Below the pieces are notes generated by a model, which made no database searches, was not told the DNA's origin, and was given only the letters and a program-made list of their open reading frames with translations. The position numbers and the translations under genes were made by a program. A stretch of DNA of 64,000 nt from JADFGZ01 sp965222345 (GTDB taxonomy: Bacteria; Acidobacteriota; Terriglobia; 2-12-FULL-54-10): contig CBDCTS010000007.1 in assembly GCA_965222345.1 (NCBI GenBank), forward strand, positions 1,550,001 to 1,614,000, in the 5' to 3' direction. This document shows positions 25,418-34,171 of this stretch, in pieces. The stretch's first letter is position 1, and the number at the start of each line of letters is the position of its first letter.

Positions 25418-25690
25418 TCAGTTTTCGCCGCTCATGGTCTTCGCCACGCCACGCGAGTTTGCCAAGCCTGACCTGGAGCTTGGAAAAGATGCGAAAGAGC
25501 AGTCGCCAAACCACGCCTGTTGGCGTCTCGTGATCGCTCCTCGGGGGGTGGCGGGTTGCATTGCGCCACTGTTCCTGCAGAAGGTCCTGCGGCACATCTT
25601 GCACCGGAACCGATGGCGTTTGCCCCAGCGGGTTGAATAAAAATCAAAACAAACGATCTTTCCCAAAGTTTGTTGGCAGCAAACACTGGG
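25418..25690 (-). pseudogene. Zinc-ribbon transposase-like remnant
   Basis: Leftward from about 25690, one frame reads VCCQQTLGKIVCFDFYSTRW, then GKRHRFRCKMCRRTFCRNSG, a CxxC zinc-ribbon as in the N-terminus of IS1- and IS1595-like transposases. The rest down to 25197 is a shifted frame with no clear catalytic motif. It looks like a decayed transposase. Other parts of 25128-25923 show no gene. Confidence 0.4.
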
Positions 25691-25923
25691 TATTTGGACA
25701 GCGGCGAGTCTTTAGGGCGCTTGGATCCGTTGGTCAGCAGAACGGGGAGCACAAAAACAGGTCTTAACCCATGCCACATGAACGGGTTGCAAATATCTCA
25801 ACAACAATTTTCTGCGGAAGCACCGGAAACGGCGCGACCGTCTGGGAGAATAGATTGTGCTCGGCGGGCTCGGCTGTGGAAAGGCAGCTTGCAGCAGGTG
25901 GCAGTATTAAACACGATAGGAGG

Positions 25924-25954
25924 TTGACAAGAAGAGCGTGACATGACGTACAAT
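25924..25954 (+). promoter_or_regulatory. Predicted sigma-70 promoter for the 1-Cys peroxiredoxin
   Basis: TTGACA (25924-25929) matches the -35 consensus exactly. TACAAT (25949-25954) matches five of six -10 positions. The spacer is 19 bases, slightly long. The start codon follows 60 bases later. Confidence 0.55.
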
Positions 25955-26013
25955 TTCCCACTTGGAGAATTCAGAACTAAAACAGCGGCGAGCGAACCGC
26001 ATGGAGGAGAACC

Positions 26014-26673
26014 ATGACCTTACGCATAAATAATGAAGCACCCGATTTCACTGCCGAGACCACGCAAGGGAAGATCAACTTCCATGAATGGATCGGGGAC
26101 GGATGGGTGATCCTGTTTTCCCACCCGAAGGACTTTACTCCCGTGTGCACCACTGAACTCGGTTATATGGCGGGGCTGCAGCCCGAGTTTGAGAAGCGAA
26201 ACTGCAAGGTGATTGGGTTGAGCGTGGACCCAGTGGAAAATCACAGCAAGTGGTCGGTGGATATCGAAGAGACGCAGGGCCACAAGGTGACCTACCCGAT
26301 GATCGGCGACCCGGAGCTCAGGATTGCCAAGCTTTATGGCATGCTGCCGGGCGAAGCCGGGGATTCCTGCGAGGGCCGGACGGCGGCGGACAATGCCACA
26401 GTGCGCAACGTATTCGTGATTGGTCCGGACAAGAAGATCAAGCTGATGCTCGTCTATCCCATGAGCACCGGCCGCAACTTTGACGAAGTCCTGCGGGTGA
26501 TAGATTCCATGCAGCTTACGGCTAAGCACAAAGTTGCCACGCCAGTGAATTGGGCGCAAGGCGATGATGTCATCATCCTGCCGGCGGTATCGAACGAAGA
26601 AGCGAAACAGAAATATCCTGAAGGGTGGAAGACCGTCAAACCTTATCTTCGCGTCGTCCCCCAGCCCAAGTAG
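26014..26673 (+). CDS. 1-Cys peroxiredoxin, Prx6-type
   Basis: 219 residues, cytoplasmic thiol peroxidase that reduces H2O2 and organic hydroperoxides. The peroxidatic Cys lies in HPKDFTPVCTTELGYMA near residue 47, with the conserved Thr and later Arg. The Prx6-specific extension is present (FDEVLRVIDSMQLTAKHKVA, then PVNWAQGDDVIILPAVSNEE and PEGWKTVKPYLRVVPQP). There is no resolving cysteine at the usual C-terminal position. A strong ribosome binding site GGAGGAGAA precedes the ATG. A good promoter lies upstream, and the gene appears monocistronic. Confidence 0.95.
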   Translation: MTLRINNEAPDFTAETTQGKINFHEWIGDGWVILFSHPKDFTPVCTTELGYMAGLQPEFEKRNCKVIGLSVDPVENHSKWSVDIEETQGHKVTYPMIGDPELRIAKLYGMLPGEAGDSCEGRTAADNATVRNVFVIGPDKKIKLMLVYPMSTGRNFDEVLRVIDSMQLTAKHKVATPVNWAQGDDVIILPAVSNEEAKQKYPEGWKTVKPYLRVVPQPK

Positions 26674-26759
26674 GTTGGCAGAGGATAGGCGGCAGGCGTA
26701 GAAAACGGTCAACCGGGATAGAAGATAAGCCTTTCAGGGTCTGGCTTCGGCAAGGGCAA

Positions 26760-27597
26760 CTAGAAGATTTCCGGGAAATAGTACGTCAGCGCGGCGTTCA
26801 GACGCATGTCGGCCACGTAGATCTCCTTATCCTTTGGGTTCAAGGCTATGCCGCGCGGTTTCTTCATGATGCTATTCGGCCCACCGAGCTTCCAACGGGG
26901 CGCCACGTTCCCGTTGTCGTTGATGCTCCACACGCCGATGAAAACCTCCTCCGGCTCCAGATCACCGTAGGAGCCGGCCTGAGCCATCACAATCCAGCCG
27001 CGATCCGGGTTGACCCGGAGCTGATGGACGCTGATTAGCCCTGTCTTTGGACCCATGATCATGCCCCGTGGCTTGACGTTTCCCTCAGCGGTGCGGTTGT
27101 AGATCAGGATCGCCGCGTATCCGTCCTGGTATCTCGAGCCTGTGCCCGCTACGACCACGTGGTGGAGGGGGTCGACCGCAATGGAATTAACCCTTCTCAA
27201 TCGCGTGTCGGGACCTTCAATGATCCGAAGCGGAGGCACGTCACCGTTTCCCGTCCTGGGATAGACAAGAATCCGATCTCCGCCCGGGATGAAGATTTCA
27301 TCATGGACGGGATCCACTTCCAATCGGTCGGCGCCGCCTGAAAAAAGCCCACCCGTCAACTGCGTCGTGGGTCCCTGGATGATCCGGATGGGCGGTTCTT
27401 CCCCGCTGGCTCCCCCCCGAAATACAAGGATCGCCTGGGCAAAAGGGGTTGGTTACCAGGAATTCGTCATGGACCGCGTCGTAGCGGATGTCGTGCATCG
27501 ACCGGCCCAAACGGGTGCTTTGACCTGCCAACAGTCTGGTTGGCATAGCGTTTTCCTTCGCCAGCCTGGCGAAAGCCGCAATCTGCGGGTGCGCCAC
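26760..27597 (-). pseudogene. Beta-propeller (NHL-like) gene with a +1 frameshift
   Basis: It starts at GTG 27597, directly behind the stop of the upstream propeller gene. The frame runs with RYDAVHDEFLVTNPF and then shifts near 27440, within a CCCCTTTT run. In the +1-corrected frame the product continues AQAILVFRGGASGEEPPIRI, then GADRLEVDPVHDEIFIPGGD and ends LNAALTYYFPEIF. The shift is either a real mutation or a sequencing error in a homopolymer. If corrected, it is a 279-residue NHL-type propeller, paralogous to its neighbour. Confidence 0.7.
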
Positions 27598-28962
27598 TCA
27601 GTTGGGAACCAGAATCTCGTCTCGTTTAGAATCGTATTCCGCCGCTCCCGGATTGCCAATGGCCAGGGCTACTTTGCCCGGCGGCGCGCTCCGGATGGTC
27701 CGCAGCGGAGCCACGTCCCCGTTCGCCGTGCGAGGATAGGCGGTGGCCGAGTGGTTGCCCATGCTGGATACCCACAGTTCGTCGTTTTTTAGATCGACAA
27801 AGAGTCCGGTGGGGTTTCTGAGGCCGACTTGGGGGCCTTTGATCACCCGAATCGGAGCGACGTCGCCGCTGTCCGTGGCGCGGAAGACCACAATGGAGTC
27901 TCCGGCGTCGTTGGCAACGAATAGTTCCCCACGCTCCGGGTCCACGAATAGATGGGCCGGCCAGTTCAACTGGGTTTTGGGGCCTTCAATGACCCGTATC
28001 GGGGGGGTGTCTCCACTCGCTTGGAGCGGATATACCGAGATCGAAGGAGGTTCAAATCGGCCGGGACGAGGGGGCTTGAGATCCCGGACGTTGCCGTGAT
28101 TGCTGACGAACATCAGGTTGTTCTTGGTATCCACGGCAATCCCGTGCGGGTCTTCCAGTTCGGTCCGATCTCCTTGGAGCGTCCGGATCGGCTCTTCCTC
28201 CCCAGCGGCCATTTTCCGGTAAACGACTACCGCATTGATGTGTTCTACCGTAAGGAAAAGTTCTTGCGCATCCTCATCCACTGCGATGCCGTACGTTCCG
28301 TGGGGCGTGCGGAGTTCTCGCTTGGGAGCGACGTTGCCTCGGGCATCACGAGGGAAAATCACCAATGTGTCTACGATGTCATTGGCAACCGAATAAACAT
28401 CGCCGGTTTTGGGGTCAATGTATAGGGCGCAGTTGAACTCCAGCTTGGTTTTGTTGCCGCCCACCATCCGCTTTGGCTCGGTAAACTCGGCAGTGGGAGG
28501 GGTGTTGTCCAGCCGGTCGAACACCTTGTAGCCAAAAAGGTTTTCGTCCTGGAGGTACACTTCGTTGGAGTTGGTGTCCACTGCGATTGCGCTGTACGTG
28601 GGGTAAGTATCCCGGATGACTCGCGTCGGCGCCCGGTCGATTTCGGCGCTGGTCCTTGCGTCGGCGGGCGAGGCAGGAGCGGCGGGCGAGGCCAACCGTT
28701 TCTGCTGAAGAACCCCTGACAGAGTTGTAGCGGTGCTGGCGGGCGCCCAGGCGCACATTTCCCCATCCATCGCGGGAAAGGGTTCGATTGAAACCAGTTG
28801 GGGATAGCCGGTGGGTTCTGGCAACGCGGCCTGCGAAGCTGCTGCGCTCGAATCTAGCCATTTCGGCCCGCCGGCAAACAGTACCCACACAGCGACGGTG
28901 ACCACCATGCCCAACAGCGCAACCACGCTATTCCTGGATCGCAATTGGAATCTTCCGAGCAT
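27598..28962 (-). CDS. NHL-like beta-propeller protein with N-terminal membrane anchor
   Basis: 454 residues from ATG 28962, which follows GAGGGAGG; a TTG five codons earlier is in frame. One N-terminal hydrophobic segment (VVALLGMVVTVAVWVLFAGG) acts as a signal or anchor. At least six repeats of about 45 residues recur: the pattern D-P/T-x-N-x-E-x-F/Y-V followed by VIxGPxTxLxxP (for example DPERGELFVANDAGDSIVVF, RVIKGPQVGLRNPTGLFVD). This is a propeller of the NHL or lactonase-like type, probably exported. The function is unknown. A frameshifted paralog follows with only a stop/start overlap. Confidence 0.78.
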   Translation of the reverse strand: MLGRFQLRSRNSVVALLGMVVTVAVWVLFAGGPKWLDSSAAASQAALPEPTGYPQLVSIEPFPAMDGEMCAWAPASTATTLSGVLQQKRLASPAAPASPADARTSAEIDRAPTRVIRDTYPTYSAIAVDTNSNEVYLQDENLFGYKVFDRLDNTPPTAEFTEPKRMVGGNKTKLEFNCALYIDPKTGDVYSVANDIVDTLVIFPRDARGNVAPKRELRTPHGTYGIAVDEDAQELFLTVEHINAVVVYRKMAAGEEEPIRTLQGDRTELEDPHGIAVDTKNNLMFVSNHGNVRDLKPPRPGRFEPPSISVYPLQASGDTPPIRVIEGPKTQLNWPAHLFVDPERGELFVANDAGDSIVVFRATDSGDVAPIRVIKGPQVGLRNPTGLFVDLKNDELWVSSMGNHSATAYPRTANGDVAPLRTIRSAPPGKVALAIGNPGAAEYDSKRDEILVPN

Positions 28963-29250
28963 AGTAACCTCCCTCAATCCCGTTCCATATCAAAAACAAA
29001 AGTCCACGCTTATGCAGCCCGGTGCAACCCCCCCGGAATTTGAGGGGTTGGGGACCTCGTAAGAGTCAAAATGGGCACCTGGGGATGTGGGCATGTATTA
29101 CCCTCGCTTAATTGGAAATATTGGTCTCAGATTACACGACGGGAGATGGTAAAGCAATTGTTGGAAAGAGTTTCCGGAGCCTGTAGCCGAACGCCGGGTG
29201 CGCTCGAGGAGGCAAGTTACAGAGTGGTCCTTATAAACCGCCTACGGGGG

Positions 29251-29301
29251 CCAGGGGGCTAGCCCCCCGGCAAGAGTTTTTGCGAAGCAAAAAACATCTT
29301 G
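29251..29301. repeat. Two adjacent palindromes between divergent genes
   Basis: CCAGGGGGCTAGCCCCCCGG at 29251-29270 is nearly palindromic. It is followed by GTTTTTGCGAAGCAAAAAAC inside a longer CAAGA...TCTTG stem at 29271-29301. They lie between divergent genes, so they are not terminators of either. The rest of 28963-29368 shows no gene. Possibly a repetitive extragenic element. Confidence 0.5.
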
Positions 29302-29368
29302 CTACGGATTTATTAACTGTGATGTAGTAACGGATTCCGGGCACGGTCGGTCCGTGTAGAAACTCTCC

Positions 29369-30265
29369 ATGCGTCTTGCATCGTTCATCGCAGCCACCGC
29401 CGGTGGAATCCTGATACTCTGTCCCATCTCCAACCTGTTGGCCCAGAGCGGGGCCGGGGGGCCGCAGCGCTCCGGGTGGTACCTCGGCGGGGGCATCGGG
29501 TCGAATTGGGCGGCCGACCTGGATCAGGAGGGCTGGAATCGGGAGTCGACCTGCTATCCGACGGATGCTTGTTTCGATGCGGACCCTGTACCCGAAATCT
29601 CCGGATACCGCTGGCGTTACAATATCCCGGCAGCCGCCGGAGCCGTGTTCGAGCTTTCGGCCGGCCGCATCTTCGATCGCACGCGCCTGGAGCTATCGTT
29701 CGGGCAGCGCAAGAACGGCCTCGACCAGATGTTCCGCGGCATCACCTATTACGATGGGACGCCCCTGGGGGAACGGCGCCGCGGTACGGTCGTGTCCAAT
29801 GGTCAGGCTTCGATCGACAGTCTCCTCGTGCGCACTCTTTCGCTCAACGCGTACTACGATTTTCCGGATGCGTTCGGCGGGTTTTCCCCATACCTGGGCA
29901 TCGGGCTGGGTCCCGCGTTCGTCGAGGTGTCCGGGGTGCACTTCTCCACCGATTACCAGGACACATCGGGCAATGCTGCGGCTTACGATCCTCCCCTGAC
30001 GTTCTACAACAGCAGCCAGGACGCCGACCTATCCGACAAGGTCTTGGCCGGGCACCTGCACGCAGGTGTCGACTACAGCCTGAGCGACAAGACATTGTTG
30101 GGACTGAAGCTGACCTACTCGATGCTGGGCGGCATTGAAGCCCGCGGCGATTACTCGATTCACCCGTTTCATGAGCAGGATCCCGACCTCTCCAACCATA
30201 ACAGGTTCAACGGCGCGCGTTCCTGGGCGCTGACGTTTACCGTCAAACGCCTGTTCGGCAACTGA
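29369..30265 (+). CDS. Outer-membrane beta-barrel protein
   Basis: 298 residues. The signal peptide ends near LAQSGAGGPQ. The mature part has alternating aromatic strands of an eight- to ten-stranded barrel: SGWYLGGGIGSNWAADL, SPYLGIGLGPAFVEVSGVHF, LGLKLTYSMLGGIEARGDY and a terminal strand ALTFTVKRLFGN. The first loop has two Cys (ESTCYPTDACFDAD) that may form a disulfide. It is OmpA/OprF-like in shape only. The role is unknown. It begins a region that ends at the tRNA-Ser. Confidence 0.72.
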   Translation: MRLASFIAATAGGILILCPISNLLAQSGAGGPQRSGWYLGGGIGSNWAADLDQEGWNRESTCYPTDACFDADPVPEISGYRWRYNIPAAAGAVFELSAGRIFDRTRLELSFGQRKNGLDQMFRGITYYDGTPLGERRRGTVVSNGQASIDSLLVRTLSLNAYYDFPDAFGGFSPYLGIGLGPAFVEVSGVHFSTDYQDTSGNAAAYDPPLTFYNSSQDADLSDKVLAGHLHAGVDYSLSDKTLLGLKLTYSMLGGIEARGDYSIHPFHEQDPDLSNHNRFNGARSWALTFTVKRLFGN

Positions 30266-30322
30266 ACGGGTCCATTCGATTCGTCAACAAGGGGAACCCG
30301 AACAGGCCGACGGGTCCGATTT

Positions 30323-30570
30323 GCCGGGAACGTCGAAAGGTCCTTCGCAAGACGGGATTTCAGCCCGCATTCCGGCTCTACGACTTCCGGCACACCTTTG
30401 GTTCTCAAACCGCGATGGCGGGAGTGGACCTAGTGACTCTCAAGGAGTTGATGGGGGGATTCCAATATCTCGATGACGATGCGCTCCGTTCATCCCACAC
30501 CGGCACACAGGCGGGCGGCGTTTGCAAAGCCGGAGCAGTTCAACGTCGGACAAGTGTTGCAAGCGCATGA
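30323..30570 (+). pseudogene. Tyrosine integrase C-terminal remnant, frameshifted
   Basis: FRLYDFRHTFGSQTAMAGVD followed by LVTLKELMG is the integrase box with the conserved His-x-x-Arg region (LRHT-like DFRHTF). After a frameshift near 30460 the next frame reads MTMRSVHPTPAHRRAAFAKP, which is the region of the catalytic Tyr, with Val-His in place of Tyr-x-His. It lies just before tRNA-Ser, so it is probably a relic of an element that integrated there. The N-terminal two thirds are missing. Confidence 0.72.
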
Positions 30571-30660
30571 AAGGCAGCAGGGGGTTCCCACCAAAGTTCC
30601 CTCAGCAACCGGTTGTGCACCTGGGGTGAAAGCTGCTAATCTATTGAAAATAAAGTAAAC

Positions 30661-30750
30661 GGTGAGGTGCGAGAGTGGTTGAATCGGGCGGTCTCGAAAA
30701 CCGTTGAGCCTTTGCGGGCTCCGTGGGTTCGAATCCCACCCTCACCGCCA
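30661..30750 (+). tRNA. tRNA-Ser (anticodon CGA)
   Basis: A full 90-base class II tRNA with CCA encoded. The acceptor stem is GGTGAGG/CCTCACC with discriminator G. The anticodon loop CTCGAAA gives anticodon CGA, for codon UCG. It has the long variable arm typical of tRNA-Ser (TTTGCGGGCTCCG region) and the T arm GTGGGTTCGAATCCCAC. All arms pair. The decayed integrase lies upstream. Confidence 0.95.
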
Positions 30751-30941
30751 GAGTTCGCTCTACATTTTCAGCAGAAGGGAGAATACGCTTCAGCCAGTTC
30801 ACAGTCGAATCGCGGCTGTGAGATCCCTTTCGGCTTCACGGCTCGCCGCGTTCTCCCAAATGTTTCCAACTTCACCCGGCTCGATACGGTCAAGCGAATT
30901 ATCTCCTTGGAAAGAAAGCCGCCGAGAAAGGATGTGAATCC

Positions 30942-31334
30942 ATGTTCTGCAGAAGTTGCGGGAAAGAGATGCCCGAGCAAGCAGTGATATGCATGTCCTG
31001 TGGGTGTCCTCCGAAAAGCGGGAGGAAGTTCTGCCAGCAGTGCGGGGCCGAAACGAATCTCGTTGCCGAGGTGTGTGTAAAATGCGGCGTCAAACTTGCC
31101 GTTGCCATACCCGAGGATGCCAAATCCAAGGTGACGGCGGGGCTGCTCGGCATATTCTTTGGGGGACTCGGCGTACACCGCTTCTACCTGGGGTATGTCG
31201 GCTTGGGGATCGTCCAGATTATCGTCACGATCTTTACGGTCGGGTTCGGTGCGATCTGGGGTTTCATTGAAGGAATACTCATCCTGACCGGGTCCATGAA
31301 TAAGGACGCCAAAGGGCAGCCACTTAGGAATTAA
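30942..31334 (+). CDS. Double zinc-ribbon TM2-domain protein
   Basis: 130 residues. Two zinc-ribbon modules open the protein: MFCRSCGKEMPEQAVICMSC and KFCQQCGAETNLVAEVCVKC, with eight Cys in four CxxC pairs. A TM2 domain follows: KSKVTAGLLGIFFGGLGVHR, FYLGYVGLGIVQIIV, then a second membrane helix GAIWGFIEGILIL. Such proteins are inner-membrane and poorly understood. It lies directly behind tRNA-Ser, on the plus strand. Confidence 0.88.
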   Translation: MFCRSCGKEMPEQAVICMSCGCPPKSGRKFCQQCGAETNLVAEVCVKCGVKLAVAIPEDAKSKVTAGLLGIFFGGLGVHRFYLGYVGLGIVQIIVTIFTVGFGAIWGFIEGILILTGSMNKDAKGQPLRN

Positions 31335-31388
31335 GCGACAGAGTTGGCTGAGGCAGGCTTCCCGCTATACCGCTTGCGGGTGACTTTC

Positions 31389-31907
31389 TCACTGTCCCGG
31401 GTCAGCCGGCGGATGGTTGTTGTTGCGGATCCTGCGTGCGATCTTCCAGGAGCCGTCGGGCTGTCGTTGGAAAATCAGAATGCCCTTGTTGCCAATCTCT
31501 CTGGACTCACCGCCAGTCTTGGGGGTCGCCGTCCCCGAGGCGGTGTTGCGCCCGAAGGCCCAGTTCCCGAAAACCACGACCTCCTCCAAAGAGGAGGTCA
31601 TTTCAAACTCAGCCTGATCGAAGGCTCTCTGAATACGCGCCCTGTTTGCTTCCTGCCCAATGGTTGCCTGTTCATTGGGGGGCATGAATACAACGTCTTC
31701 GGTCAGGCGCGCTACATAACCGGCTGCATCGCCACTGTTCATTGCGCTGAAGTACTCATCGTGCACTCCGTTGATTGCCGCCAGGTCGGCTGCAGTAGCG
31801 GGTCCCTGGGGCTCTCCCGCAGGGGAACAAGCGGTCAGGGCAACAGCAAGGCAGAGAGGCGAGACGAACCCCGGATAGAATCTCATTGAATATCTTGGAA
31901 ATTTCAT
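31389..31907 (-). CDS. Lipoprotein with NTF2/SnoaL-like (DUF4440-type) domain
   Basis: 172 residues. The signal peptide ends in a lipobox (AVALTAC). The mature region has the cone-fold pattern: AAINGVHDEYFSAMNSGDAA, GYVARLTEDVVFMPPNE, then IGQEANRARIQRAFDQ and a final GSWKIARRIRNNNH. These are the family's characteristic strands. Such domains act as ketosteroid-isomerase-like enzymes or binding proteins. No active site can be assigned. GAGG precedes the ATG at a good distance. Confidence 0.78.
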   Translation of the reverse strand: MKFPRYSMRFYPGFVSPLCLAVALTACSPAGEPQGPATAADLAAINGVHDEYFSAMNSGDAAGYVARLTEDVVFMPPNEQATIGQEANRARIQRAFDQAEFEMTSSLEEVVVFGNWAFGRNTASGTATPKTGGESREIGNKGILIFQRQPDGSWKIARRIRNNNHPPADPGQ

Positions 31908-32021
31908 AGCGCACCTCGCAGTCAGGCAACTCTATCACGAGCCTGTCCTGTTGGGGCCGAACATCACTCTATCCCGAAGGGTGGATTGCGACTTTCCCAG
32001 GTCAGGGCGCAGCGCATTCTG

Positions 32022-32417
32022 TTATCGGTTGGCGAGGATTGAAAGACCCTTGGCGCCGATGAGCCGTTCGTCTGCCGTGACGATCGTCAGCCCGAAGACC
32101 CTGGCCGTAGCCGCCAGAAACCGGTCGGCAGGGTCTCGGTGAGACAGTTGAAGCTTGCAGGTTTCCAGCGCCACTTCGTGAGTCAGGGGAGCTTCCTTGA
32201 GTGGCACTTCCTGGAGCGCCCGCCTGATCCATTCCTCGGTTCCGACATTCGCTGCGATCCGCCCCGCCTTCCCTAGCATCAGCACCTCCCACAAGCTAAT
32301 GGGAGATAACCAGGATTGGTTATCCGGGTTTTCCAGCGCCTTGCTCACACGGGCACTGAGCTTCTCCGGATCAATCAGGCTCCAAATCCATATGTGGGTG
32401 TCCAGCAGCAGTTTCAC
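32022..32417 (-). CDS. PIN-domain toxin, VapC-type
   Basis: 131 residues from GTG 32417, which overlaps the antitoxin stop (GTGA); an ATG 18 bases upstream is in frame but less likely. The PIN acidic residues are Asp in KLLLDTHIWIW, Glu in SPISLWEVLMLGKAG, Asp in LSHRDPADRFLAATA and Asp in LTIVTADERLIG. It is predicted to be an RNase whose activity is blocked by the upstream Phd-type antitoxin. Confidence 0.92.
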   Translation of the reverse strand: MKLLLDTHIWIWSLIDPEKLSARVSKALENPDNQSWLSPISLWEVLMLGKAGRIAANVGTEEWIRRALQEVPLKEAPLTHEVALETCKLQLSHRDPADRFLAATARVFGLTIVTADERLIGAKGLSILANR

Positions 32418-32656
32418 TCGCGGAGCGCCTCCCAATCCTGCTCGTCAACGATGGGAGAGACGATGTCGCCCTGAATTTGTGCTGTACCCTTCATGCAGCC
32501 CAGCCAGCGTTTCGGGCGCGGCGGCGCCGGGGGCGGAACGATTTCCGCGACCGGCTTCCCAAAACGGGTTACCAAAATGGGTTTCCGCGTGCGGCGGACG
32601 CCTTCGAGTACAGCCAAGCAAGTCGCCTTAAATTTGGAAATGGCTATTTTCTCCAT
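32414..32656 (-). CDS. Phd/YefM-type antitoxin
   Basis: 80 residues: MEKIAISKFKATCLAVLEGV, RRTRKPILVTRFGKPVAEIV, the DNA-binding domain of Phd/YefM, and a C-terminal tail with WLGCMKGTAQIQGDIVSPI that would bind the toxin. It is the first gene of the pair and probably represses its own promoter at the 19-bp palindrome 27 bases upstream. A GGGAG ribosome binding site lies nine bases before the ATG. Confidence 0.9.
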   Translation of the reverse strand: MEKIAISKFKATCLAVLEGVRRTRKPILVTRFGKPVAEIVPPPAPPRPKRWLGCMKGTAQIQGDIVSPIVDEQDWEALRE

Positions 32657-32682
32657 AACAGCGGATCTCCCAATATATTGTG

Positions 32683-32701
32683 CTATGGTCTGAGACCATA
32701 G
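32683..32701 (-). promoter_or_regulatory. 19-bp palindromic operator in the antitoxin promoter
   Basis: CTATGGTCTGAGACCATAG is a perfect palindrome with a one-base centre. On the minus strand it lies between TTGACT (-35, 32701-32706 region) and CACAAT (-10), 17 bases apart. A repressor bound here would block RNA polymerase. This is the expected arrangement for toxin-antitoxin autoregulation. Confidence 0.75.
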
Positions 32702-32829
32702 TCAATAGTTGGCGTTCGAAGTGTCACAACCGAACTGCGAGCGATAGAGGCGTCTCTCAAGTCTACACCTGCGGTAAGCCAATAGGCAGGTTCGCCATTG
32801 GAAGCTATGATCTTCTTCGATGAGGATTT

Positions 32830-34041
32830 TCAGGTCCGATAGCTGGCGTTGATGCGTATGTACTCTTCGGTGAAGTCGCAGGTCCAGAAGCGGGCGGCAG
32901 ATTTCCCTCCCTGCAGCACCATTCGGATGAGCACTTGCTTGCCGCGCAGTTGCCGCTTAAGGGCGGCTTCGCTGAACTTTGCCGCTCCTCCTTTGCGGCA
33001 GACCCGGACGCGGTTCAGATAGATGTCGGCGCGGAGCGGGTCAAACTCCACGCCGGCGTTGCCCGCAGCGGAAAGAATGCGGCCCCAGTTCGGGTCGGCA
33101 CCGGCCAGGGCGGTTTTGACCAGCGGCGAAAGGGCAATGGAGCGGGCCAGGACCTCCGCCTGCTTTTCCGATGCGGCTCCCTCCACGCGGATCTCCGCCA
33201 CCCGGCGCGCGCCTTCGCCGTCCGCGACCATCGCTATGGCCAGTTGCTGCGCGACCTCAGTCAATGCCTGGAGAAACTTCTTGCCGCCGGGCCCTTTTTC
33301 CGTAATGACCCGATTCCCGGCCATGGCGTTGGCCATGAGATAGACCGTATCGTTGGGCGAGGTGTCGCCGTCGACCGAGATGCGGTTGAAGCTGAGGTCG
33401 CACATCCGGCGCGCCGCCGCCCGCAGGAAGCGGGGCTCGACATTCGCGTCGGTGCAGAAAAAGCCCAGCATGGTGGCCATGCGCGGATGAATCATCCCGG
33501 CGCCTTTGGAGATGCCGAGGATGGTGATCGAGCGGCCCGCCAGAGCGATGCTGCGGGAGACCACCTTGGGCCGTGTGTCGGTGGTCAGGATGGCGCGCGA
33601 GACGGCCCGGTAGCCTCGCGGATGCATCCGTCGAGCAAGCAATGGAAGCAGCTCCGTGATGCAGCGCGCCTCCAGCGGCACGCCGATGACTCCGGTCGAT
33701 GCCACCAGAACCTGCTCCGGGCGGATGCGGAACAACTCGGCGGCCTTGGCCGCGCACTGCCGGGCCGTGCGCACGCCCTGCGCTCCGGTAGCGCAGTTGG
33801 CGTTGCCCGCGTTGACCAGGATCGCCTGCGCAGCGTGACGGCTTCGCCGGAGATGCTCGCGGGAAATCTCTATCGGCGCAGCCTGCAGCCGGTTGGTGGT
33901 GAACAAGGCCGCCACACGCGCCGGGACTGTCGAGTAAATCAACGCCACGTCCGGGCCGTGGCCGTGCGTGCGCAGGCCCCCTTCGCCTGCGGCGAAAAGA
34001 AAACCTTTTGGGACCTGAATATTTTTGTTTGCTTTGAGCAT
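32830..34041 (-). CDS. argJ: ArgJ, bifunctional ornithine acetyltransferase/N-acetylglutamate synthase
   Basis: 403 residues from ATG 34041 (MLKANKNIQVPKGFLFAAGE); the open frame extends 29 residues upstream. It cycles the acetyl group from N-acetylornithine to glutamate in arginine biosynthesis. The protein self-cleaves at ASTGVIGVPL, where Thr is the nucleophile of the new beta chain. Other conserved blocks are LVNAGNANCATG, SKGAGMIHPRMATML, SVDGDTSPNDTVYLMAN and AGADPNWGRILSAAGNAG. All catalytic positions are intact. No other arg genes are nearby. Confidence 0.96.
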   Translation of the reverse strand: MLKANKNIQVPKGFLFAAGEGGLRTHGHGPDVALIYSTVPARVAALFTTNRLQAAPIEISREHLRRSRHAAQAILVNAGNANCATGAQGVRTARQCAAKAAELFRIRPEQVLVASTGVIGVPLEARCITELLPLLARRMHPRGYRAVSRAILTTDTRPKVVSRSIALAGRSITILGISKGAGMIHPRMATMLGFFCTDANVEPRFLRAAARRMCDLSFNRISVDGDTSPNDTVYLMANAMAGNRVITEKGPGGKKFLQALTEVAQQLAIAMVADGEGARRVAEIRVEGAASEKQAEVLARSIALSPLVKTALAGADPNWGRILSAAGNAGVEFDPLRADIYLNRVRVCRKGGAAKFSEAALKRQLRGKQVLIRMVLQGGKSAARFWTCDFTEEYIRINASYRT

Positions 34042-34171
34042 TAGTCTTTTCGGACTTTCAGGGTTTTTAGAAGCGGCCAGTTTACCGCAACCGGGGCAGC
34101 CGGTAGGATATAAAACTATTCCAGGCATCCGGGAGCAAGCTGAATCAGGCGTTTGGAAAAGCCATAGGGCC

